DNA of 23,808 bases, taken from Isoetes engelmannii (taxonomy: Eukaryota; Streptophyta; Lycopodiopsida; Isoetales; Isoetaceae). Each line of letters opens with the position of its first letter. Position 1 is the first letter of the stretch. The stretch lies in contig JAANSK020245165.1 of NCBI GenBank assembly GCA_011763485.2, forward strand, positions 1 to 23,808, written 5' to 3'. This document shows positions 17,235 to 23,808 of the stretch, in pieces. The position numbers and the translations under genes are program-made. A model generated the notes under the pieces. The model was not told the origin of the DNA. It did no database searches and saw only the letters and a program-made list of their open reading frames with translations.

Positions 17235-18297
17235 GCCTTTGAGAATATTGCTCCTATCAATATGAATTGTATGGCATTGGATGTGCTAGGAGGTTCTTGC
17301 TGCACAAGTAGACTGCATATGTGAAGATGAATAGGTTTGCCTAAGCACATCAGATAGCCATGAATAGGTGTTCCTAAGCACATCAGATAGCCATGCTGAC
17401 TCCATTCATGGGTTTTTTTGAATGAAGAATCATCATTTATATTCTTGTACTTTGGAGTTCTGCATCCAAGCATAGCATAGGAAGCTTTTAACTCGTGTTT
17501 ATCGAGTATTCCGATAGGGCATTCTTTATCACCATTCTAATAAATCAGCCTGCAAGCTTTGCTGCTTTACACAAGCTTCAAGCCGTCGGTATTTTCTATC
17601 ATTCTTAGGGCTACTCTAGTTTTCTCTCTTTGTCCACACAATTATGATATAGCTGGATGTACATACATGCCAAAGCAGATAAGGCAGCAATACATTGGCT
17701 TTGTTATGCATCTCAGCAACTAAGGTTTTTGTACCTAATTGGAATGGCTGGGGTTTGTCAGTGGCAGGCATAGATAAGCTTTGATCTACAAACCGCTCTT
17801 CCTTTATTAAGGTAAATAAGGTTAATGGTCGGCATTTTGTAGGCAAGTCAACAAAAAAAATGAGATCCAAACATTTGCTCCAATTTTTTAGATGGAGTAG
17901 CTCAAGAAAATACACATTCTGGCCCAAACTATACACTTAGATAAGATATTACACTCAATTAATACAAGCTATTTGCTGCTAAGAAATTATGGACATGATT
18001 ACAAGAAATAACGATTGAGATGTCTCAACCTTTGTTAACCACTTTTGATAAAATTTAGCAATGCAACGCTTTGGGTGCACCTATATGGCCAAAAAGGATT
18101 AAAACATCAACTAGGAGTTCTTATTAATGCTCGGACCAAAGGCATGTCCAGGTAACAGTGGCAATTATATCTGCTGTCATAGAGGGCCTCAATCAAGAAT
18201 TGCAGTTAACAAGAAATTTCATGTGGAATATTTTGAAATGTAAACTTTACAATGTTAGACTAAAAAATACATATATTTTACATTCATGTTCTTTTTT
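17235..18297. other. Intergenic stretch between the two half-LINE copies
   Basis: I see no recognised gene. It contains the 33-bp tandem duplication at 17328-17393. The 106-codon minus-strand frame 17616-17936 has no known motif and is probably chance. Confidence 0.5.
17328..17393 (+). repeat. 33-bp tandem duplication
   Basis: Units 17328-17360 and 17361-17393 (TGAATAGGTTTGCCTAAGCA and TGAATAGGTGTTCCTAAGCA, each followed by CATCAGATAGCCA) differ at two positions. A recent local duplication with no visible function. Confidence 0.88.
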
Positions 18298-18399
18298 CCC
18301 GATGATTTGTTGCGTGGGAAGATACAGGCCACCTTCACCGCTACACAGTCTGAGGACTTGTTGAATATGCATACGCAAGCAGCGCCAACTAGACCTTCT

Positions 18400-18805
18400 C
18401 CAACAGCAGGCGAGCCACACTCACCTGCCTTGAACCTGCGCATCATTGGCCCCTCAGAGGTGGATGATTGCTTTGCTATTGAGGAGGCGTTCCGCTTCTT
18501 TAAGAAATGCAGATCCAGGCAGATGACATCATGTCAGCTAGTCGAGTTGGAGCAGCCCGATCCAACCGCCTTTATCACCTTTTAGTTCAGTTTCGAGATG
18601 CTATCTCCCGCCTGCATATTCTACGGCATGGTAATCATTTGAAGGGGACCACCTTCTCCGTGCAAGAGGATCTCACTCTCGCCCAACTCTAAAGACACAA
18701 AGAGGAACTTTGTCGGGTTCGTGAAGCTCGCTTGCAACGTAAGTGGGCAGTGTATAGAGGCAGCACTGCTATTATTCGGGATCAGTGGCCTTCGATCCCT
18801 GGACC
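18400..18805 (+). pseudogene. L1-type ORF1 C-terminal half, frameshifted
   Basis: LNLRIIGPSEVDDCFAIEEA in one frame continues in another as ASRVGAARSNRLYHLLVQF, LKGTTFSVQEDLTLAQL, a stop at about 18690, then EELCRVREARLQRKWAVYR and AIIRDQWP. Compared with copy A there is a 4-bp deletion at about 18503 (TTCTTTAAGAAATGCAG versus TTCTTTACTGAAGAAATGCAG). The protein parts conserved between the copies are the RRM-like and C-terminal domains of an L1 ORF1 protein. Confidence 0.65.
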
Positions 18806-19000
18806 GTGTGGGCCGAGTCCTGTTCTACTGCACTCATTTCCGTTGATAAATTCATTTTGTTGTTGTTTTTATGATGGGGCTTCATCCCTCAGTTCAATGG
18901 GGCCTAGTTCCCAAGTTTTGTATTGTTTGGGCTTTGGACCTTTGTTCTATACTGTCACATGTCCGATAGGATGCTGCCTTTGTGGCATGACATTAAAATC

Positions 19001-19079
<79 letters not shown>
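19001..19079 (+). repeat. TCTA microsatellite, about 19 units
   Basis: The run is an uninterrupted tetranucleotide repeat directly attached to CATGACATTAAAATC. It forms the 3' tail of half-LINE copy B, and its perfect state makes length variation likely. Confidence 0.95.
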
Positions 19080-19081
<2 letters not shown>

Positions 19082-19756
19082 TAAAATTTCCTATCAAAAT
19101 TTTGAATAAACATATAAACGCATTGAATAGAATAACAAGGTGTTGCGCACAAACGGTTGCCTTCCATAAGTCCTGAGGGTGTTTGCATGTTTTTTGTTTT
19201 GTCGTCTTTTTGTGTTGAATATTTTTTGTTTAATATGGAACCTTCTAAATGCTGTAAATATATTGCAATCAATAACCCAAAAGTTCTCAAATTTTGCAAG
19301 CTGTAGAGGGTGATATTGATACATCTAAAGAAGAAAAGAGAAAACATTAATAACTTCATAGTAATTAGGCAAGAACATTGGACATTTTTTAGACATTATA
19401 AACTTCCTAAAGGCTTTTCTAAAGAACTTAATGTTTTGCTATGGAGTCAAACAGCGAGAAAGCTCGGTTGTGTGGATTTAGGGTCTTCTCTTCAAGTTCT
19501 AAGCTCTCTGGAGCTTTATCTCTCTTCTGCATGGAATATATTCTCTGAAGCTTTAGCTATTTTCTACATGGAATGTATGGCAAGATATACTCGACAACAC
19601 TTAAGGTTAGATATTGAAGCAAAAAGATTGTAGCAAATCCCGTTTCTGGCTTAGGGCAAAAAGTTTGCCCATTATCAACACTATTGCAAAAAAAAAAAAA
19701 AAAAAAAAACATACATTTCCTTAGTAAAATCCACCTTTTTTGTGGTAGATGCAACA
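19080..19756. other. Stretch without a recognised gene; poly(A) run at 19688-19709
   Basis: The 107-codon plus-strand frame 19310-19633 (MILIHLKKKRENINNF...) has no motif I know. An uninterrupted run of 22 A follows at 19688-19709, which could be the tail of an old retrosequence. I found no flanking duplication to support this. Confidence 0.4.
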
Positions 19757-20338
19757 CCGCTCACGACAAGACTAACAAGTTCAATTTTTTTTTTTTTGCA
19801 AAACTCTTTATGTCGGAAGTTCAATTAGTCTAATAAAACAAATCGACACATAAAAGCGTGGAAAGTCTAATAGACATACCTCAATCAGCCGACTTCTTCT
19901 CGACTTCTTTTGGAAGATGCCCTAAATCCATGTTTGCATGCTCGATGTCAAGCTCTTTACTTCAATGGGGTAAAGTAAAAAAATTAAGAAAAAACATAAA
20001 AAAAGGGATAAAGGAAAAAAGTTAAAAATTATTTAGGCAAATAAAAAAAAGAATAGAAATACCTTCAATTTTGTCGAATCCTCTTTACGAAAATCCAACA
20101 ATGAGTAGCTGTTTGTATGGGTGGAGGCCGATCTGCAAGAATAACGTGGTGAATCGCTAGAATGATCGGATCAGTTGTTTTCTCACGTGTGATGAGAAGG
20201 AACAGCGAAAATCTTGACGAAGCCTTCCAATACAGAGCAACTGACATTCTGCACACAAAAAAGGGGGGGTGTACTTAGAACTAGAAATGGAGCTGAAGCT
20301 GCCTAAATAATTCTGAGAATAAAGAGACAAAAACTTAA
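19757..20338 (-). repeat. AT-rich block, copy A, with gene-like fragments on the minus strand
   Basis: The first of three copies of one block (others at 21581-22150, inverted, and 22917-23631, same orientation). On the minus strand the order is CTAGAAATGGAGCTGAAG-type edge sequence, a coding-like segment (MSVALYWKASSRFSLF... PIILAIHHVILADRPPPIQ), an AT-rich intron-like gap, and a second coding-like segment KELDIEHANMDLGHLPKEVE ending KKSAD and a stop. The middle of the first coding segment, present in the other copies, is deleted here. I do not recognise the protein. The intron-like spacing suggests a copied gene fragment. Confidence 0.6.
20065..20256 (-). pseudogene. Unknown gene fragment, block copy A
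   Basis: This 63-codon minus-strand frame reads LFLLITREKTTDPIILAIHH and VILADRPPPIQTATH, then jumps to WIFVKRIRQN and a stop. Copy C (22917-23631) has about 130 bp between these two parts, so this copy carries an internal deletion. The frame is conserved with copy B except for one indel, which hints at former coding function. The family is unknown. Confidence 0.4.
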
Positions 20339-21009
20339 AAGCTAGAAATGGAGCAAAACAAGAATAAAACCAAGCTCTGACATTGAGTTTCTATTCATGT
20401 GCAAAGTCACAAACATTTCATATTTCATAAAAAAATAATAGCCTTGCAGTTACATGCAAGGGTTAAATTTGAATGTTGTCGTACCATTCTTAAGGCCTCA
20501 AGCCATTCAGAAAAGACTCATCTTTTTTTTAGGCATCGAAGGGAATAGCTAAAATAAGAAAGTTTCATTCAATAGAAAAGAAAAAAAAATTATCATCCCT
20601 CCACTAGAATGGCTACTTTTATTAAAACATTCTAAATTTTTATAATCATATATCTATTTAATTATTTATGTATTTGCTTTATCAATTATCTACAATGATT
20701 TTATATTAGTTTAAAAATTACATACATACATAATATATACTAGTATATATATAGTTAAAGTTTTTTTTAATATAAAATTCCGTTTGAAATATTCGCAATA
20801 TAGTTATAAAATAAACCAAGAACTCAAAATATTAAAGGATATTAGATTTTATTAATGACATTTAAAAGTACATATTTTTATTTTATAGAATGAGTTTTAA
20901 AATTAGACAATTAAATATTTTAAATGTTTGAAAAATACCATTTAATAAATGATATATATTTATAGCTAATATTATAACATTAAAACTTTAAAATTTCACA
21001 AATTTATTT
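20339..21009. other. Very AT-rich spacer
   Basis: It starts with a second AGCTAGAAATGGAGC (about 20340) and then becomes A/T-rich sequence with no gene, RNA or element that I can support. Confidence 0.5.
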
Positions 21010-21470
21010 AAACATTGTATAATATACCATAAATAAAAAGTTTAGAAACAAAAATAGCACCAAAACAAGAATCATTATTAAAAGTTCGACTAATTTTGAT
21101 AAGAAATCTTTATCAATAATTTTAGAATAAAGTTTTTTACTTTTGAAGTAGCTATAATGAAAGCTAATGACAATTCAAAAATGACAATATAATTATAAAG
21201 ATCAAATAATAAAAGTTAGTTATATAAGCAAGAACTTTGTGATAAAAAAATAACTTTGTTAAAAATTACTTGATAAAGTTATATATACTTGATAAAGTTA
21301 TTTATAAACAAATATTTTTTTGAGTAATTTTAAGTTTAAAAAAATGCAATAAAATTACTAGTTCTATGTATCGTACATATAATTTTGAAAATACCTTACA
21401 AACATTCCAGTGGAAAATAAATATTTTTTGAAGTTTGTATTTGACAGTAAATAGATATAGTTTTTTGAGA
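21010..21470. repeat. AT-rich segment X, inverted partner of 22335-22912
   Basis: The reverse complement of this segment matches 22335-22912 over its length. Shared stretches include ATCTATTTACTGTCAAATA, TGTTTGTAAGGTATTTT, TCAAGTAATTTTTAAC, TTTTTGAATTGTCATTAGC and TTATTGATAAAGATTTCTTA. Several indels separate the two. Confidence 0.75.
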
Positions 21471-21580
21471 AATTTACTAATTTAAAACAACATTTTTGTT
21501 GTCTAATTTATGACTTGGTTGAATGCGGATCAAAATTTAACCTTTGATTGCAATGCTATTATTTTTTATGAAATAAGAAG

Positions 21581-22150
21581 CTTCAGCTCCATTTCTAGCT
21601 CTAAGTACCCTTTTTTGTGCAGAATGTTGGTTGCTTTGTATTGGAAGGCCCGATCAAGGTTTCGATGTTCATTCTCATCACGCGTGAGAAAACAACTCGT
21701 CCAATTATTCCGGCGATTCACCATGTCATTCTCGTAGATCGACTTCCACCAGTATATATTGATGAGACGGAGGCATTAAAGAACCTCTGTTTTGTAAGGA
21801 AGAAGAAAATTGTAGTGGAGGTTCGTGATGAGTGCGAAATCCTCCTAAAGGTATTGCATCCAAGCAACATTTCATTGGATTTTCGTGAAGGGATTCGACA
21901 AAATTGTAAGGTATTTCTATTCTTTTTTCTTTTTATTTGCCTAAATAATTTCTAACCCTTTTTTTGTGTTTTCTTAATTTTTCACTTTAACCCATTGAAG
22001 TAAAGAGCTTGATATCAAGGATGCGAACATAGATTTGGGGAATCTTCCAAAAGAAGTCGGGAAAAAGTCGGCTGATTGAGGTATGTGTACTACACTTTCC
22101 ACACTTTCATGTGTATATTTGTTTTATTAGAATAACAAGTTCAATTTCTT
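21581..22150 (+). repeat. AT-rich block, copy B (inverted)
   Basis: This is the reverse complement of copies A and C. It reads TTCAGCTCCATTTCTAGCTC, then the coding-like segments on the plus strand, an intron-like gap, KELDIKDANIDLGNLPKEVG with KKSAD and a stop (about 22004-22079). It ends at the edge sequence CACACTTTCATGTG...TTTTATTAGAATAACAAG. Compared with copy C it lacks the piece between DRLPP and the HIDETEALKNL-like part. Confidence 0.75.
21617..21955 (+). pseudogene. Unknown gene fragment, block copy B
   Basis: A 112-codon plus-strand frame contains FILITREKTTRPIIPAIHHV, then IDETEALKNLCFVRKKKIVV and VRDECEILLKVL. It ends where an intron-like AT-rich stretch starts (about 21910). 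The equivalent minus-strand parts in copies A and C agree in protein sequence but carry different indels. I recognise no domain. It may be an exon of a gene captured by a repeat. A one-base indel at about 21660 separates it from the frame used in copy A. Confidence 0.4.
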
Positions 22151-22334
22151 TTTTTATTGTATCTAAATTACATATCTAGAATTGACATTCATAAAAGAGT
22201 TGTGTTTTTTCATGTAGAACTTCACAGGGTGGGACATGTTTTTTCTTTTCTTTTGTTTCTTTTTATCCCCAATTTTCAAGAGCAGGGGCATTTTTTTGTA
22301 GTGCCATTCATGTGCCATTATAAAAGTTCTAAAA
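22151..22334. other. T-rich spacer between block B and segment X'
   Basis: No gene or element is recognisable. It lies between the inner edge of block B and the start of the inverted AT-rich segment. Confidence 0.4.
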
Positions 22335-22912
22335 AAATATATCTATTTACTGTCAAATAGAAACTTCATAAACTATTTTTTTTCCAATAAAATGTTTGTA
22401 AGGTATTTTTAAAATAGAAATATCAAAACAGTTAAATAGAAATTATAACACGTGTAATTCAAGTCGCCTATATGCAAGTATATACCTATAATACGTCGAA
22501 TTAGTAATTTTATTGCTTTTTTTTTTTAACTTAAAATGACTCAAAAAAATCATTTGTTTATACATAACATTATCAAGTAATTTTTAAACTAAATTATTTT
22601 TTTGATATGCAAAGTTTTTTTTTTATATAACTAACATATCAAGTAATTTTTAACAAAGTTATTTCTTTGATCGCAAAGTTCTTGTTCATATAACTAACAT
22701 TTATTATTTGACCTTTATAAACATATTGAAAACATTTTTGAATTGTCATTAGCCAAATCTCCTTCATTATAGCTACTTATTATAAGAAGTCAGAAGTTTA
22801 TCATAAAATTATTGATAAAGATTTCTTATTAATATTGTCGAACTTTTAATATTGGTTCTTATTTTGGTGCCATCTTTTGTTTTTGAAGTTGTTCTTTATG
22901 CTATAGTATACA
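22335..22912. repeat. AT-rich segment X', inverted copy of 21010-21470
   Basis: It is the reverse-complement partner of 21010-21470, as the shared motifs listed there show. Its right end abuts the hairpin that opens block copy C at 22917. Confidence 0.75.
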
Positions 22913-22916
22913 CATT

Positions 22917-23055
22917 CTAGACTATCCACACTTTCATGTGTGTATACTTATTTTATTAGACTAACAAATTCAATTGTTTTTTGCAAAACTCTTTATGTCT
23001 GAAGTTCAATTAGTCTAATAAAATAAATATCCACATGAAAGTGTGGAAAGTCTAG
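22917..23055. other. Long hairpin at the edge of block copy C
   Basis: The left arm (22917-22975, starting CTAGACTATCCACACTTTCA) pairs with the right arm (23001-23055, ending GAAAGTGTGGAAAGTCTAG). The arms are about 55 bp with only a few mismatches, around a ~25-bp loop, TTTTTTGCAAAACTCTTTAT. Inside each arm CACACTTTCATGTGTG or its variant is itself palindromic. Copies A and B carry a shorter or one-sided version of this edge. Confidence 0.8.
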
Positions 23056-23183
23056 TAGCATACCTCAATCGGCCGACTCTTTTCGCCTTCTTTTTAAAGA
23101 TGCCCCAAATCCATGTTTGCATCCGCACTGACAATCTCTTTACTTCAATGGGCTAAAGTAAAAAATTAAGAGGGAAAAAAAAA

Positions 23184-23369
23184 TTAGAAATTAGGCAAAT
23201 AAAAACTCCCCTCCACGGAAATCCAATGGATGTTGCTTTGGTCCAATATCTTTAGGAGGATTTCGCACTCATCACGACCCTCCACTAATATTTTCCTCTT
23301 CCTTACAAAAGAGAGGTTCTTAAGTGCCTCCGTCTCATCAATATGCTTATCGAGTTTTTGCATGTTCAA
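23184..23369 (-). pseudogene. Unknown gene fragment, block copy C
   Basis: This 61-codon minus-strand frame contains HIDETEALKNLSFVRKRKIL and RDECEILLKILDQSNIHWI, matching copy B at 21757-21890 at protein level. Upstream (23370-23530) the other conserved part (HHIILADRPLPIQTATHS) is present but frameshifted. I do not recognise the protein. Confidence 0.4.
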
Positions 23370-23675
23370 GTGTTGTCCAGCCTCACGAATGAGTAGCTGT
23401 TTGTATGGGTAGAGGCCGATCTGCGAGAATAATGTGGTGAATCGCCAGATTGATCGGGTCAGTTGTTTTTTTTATGGGTATTAGAATGAACACCGAAACC
23501 TTGACGAGGCCTTCCAATACAAAGCAACTGACATTCTGCACAAAAAAAAGTGGGGGGAGGGGGGGATACTTAGAGCTAGAAATGGAGCTGAAGATGCCTA
23601 AATAATTCTGAGATAAAGAGACGAAAACTTATGTCCATATATTTATCACATCTCCAGTCCCATATTTATGATTAG

Positions 23676-23808
23676 CTGCTGCTTCCTAACATCTCATGCT
23701 TCTTTTTCCTAGTACGTACAATTGATGATATAAAGCTAAATGATAGATGTGTTGACCACAGTACATTTGTCCCCTGCTGCTTCCTAACATCTCATGCTTC
23801 TTTTTCCT
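23676..23808 (+). repeat. 35-bp direct repeat, cut by the window end
   Basis: CTGCTGCTTCCTAACATCTC followed by ATGCTTCTTTTTCCT occurs at 23676-23710 and identically at 23774-23808, a spacing of 98 bp. The second copy ends exactly at the window edge, so a longer tandem array may continue beyond. Confidence 0.9.

Larger units (their letters stand above)
18298..19079 (+). mobile_element. Half-LINE copy B, 5'-truncated, with long TATC tail
   Basis: Similarity to copy A starts abruptly at CCGATGAT (18299; copy A 16486) and runs to the 3' tail. The order is the end of the ORF1 linker, the RRM-like and C-terminal domains, the 3' UTR and CATGTCCGATAGGATGCTG. The tail is a run of about 19 TCTA units (19001-19079) instead of copy A's ATCTT repeat. 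Abrupt 5' truncation with an intact 3' end is typical of target-primed insertion. Again no RT sequence lies between ORF1 and the tail. I could not find a convincing target duplication. Confidence 0.72.
22917..23631 (-). repeat. AT-rich block, copy C, most complete
   Basis: It has the same orientation as copy A and the fullest content. The order is hairpin edge, minus-strand second coding-like segment (about 23060-23140), intron-like gap, first coding-like segment (about 23195-23545), G-rich run and the AGCTAGAAATGGAGCTGAAG edge (about 23572-23592). Similarity with copy A ends after GAGACGAAAACTTA (about 23631). Confidence 0.7.

Noticed and set aside
19080-19709. Retrosequence ending in the 22-A run at 19688-19709
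   Set aside because: No target duplication could be found on either side and no recognisable body precedes the run; it may be a simple repeat.

Overview
The window looks like a piece of a land-plant nuclear genome. The clearest reason is one spliced gene for a DUF630/DUF632 protein, a family known only from plants, with short GT-AG introns. The rest is repeat-rich, gene-poor DNA full of decayed non-LTR retrotransposons. The exact lineage cannot be fixed from sequence alone; a fern or other seed-free plant is possible but unproven.

Layout. Positions 1-890 hold a minisatellite with palindromic cores, a strong stem-loop and what looks like the 3' end of a retroelement with a short CTAT tail. 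Positions 892-3920 are a 5'-truncated, heavily mutated LINE (APE endonuclease, reverse transcriptase, C-terminal zinc finger, pentanucleotide tail) lying in a short tandem repeat of about 55 bp. The same repeat array was hit again by an 827-bp poly(A)-tailed retrosequence (4041-4867, minus strand) flanked by a perfect 16-bp target duplication. Two more 3' fragments of the same LINE family lie on the minus strand at 5523-6339 and about 6905-7060. The first of these has a recognisable empty-site paralogue at 7281-7334. Positions 7060-10100 are non-coding, with small tandem duplications and an orphan LINE-like tail.

The only intact gene runs from about 10.1 kb (5' UTR with a probable intron) through coding exons 11678-12887, 12985-13166, 13278-13501 and 13782-14547. 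It encodes a predicted 793-residue protein with an N-terminal acylation motif (MGCTGSK), DUF630, proline-rich and acidic linkers, and DUF632.

Downstream, 15.2-15.7 kb holds degenerate short repeats. Two copies of an unusual retroelement lie at 16006-17234 and 18298-19079. Each carries an L1-type ORF1 (RRM-like plus C-terminal domain) followed directly by a 3' UTR and a microsatellite tail, with no reverse transcriptase between. This is a plant 'half-LINE' resembling mammalian HAL1 in layout. From about 19.75 kb to 23.64 kb the DNA is strongly AT-rich. It contains three copies, in alternating orientation, of a block with gene-like fragments I do not recognise, separated by an inverted pair of AT-rich spacers; one copy begins with a long near-perfect hairpin. 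The window ends inside a 35-bp direct repeat.

The mobile elements do not work together with the gene as a system. The most interesting material is the ORF1-only retroelement family, the clean insertion footprints and the alternating AT-rich blocks.
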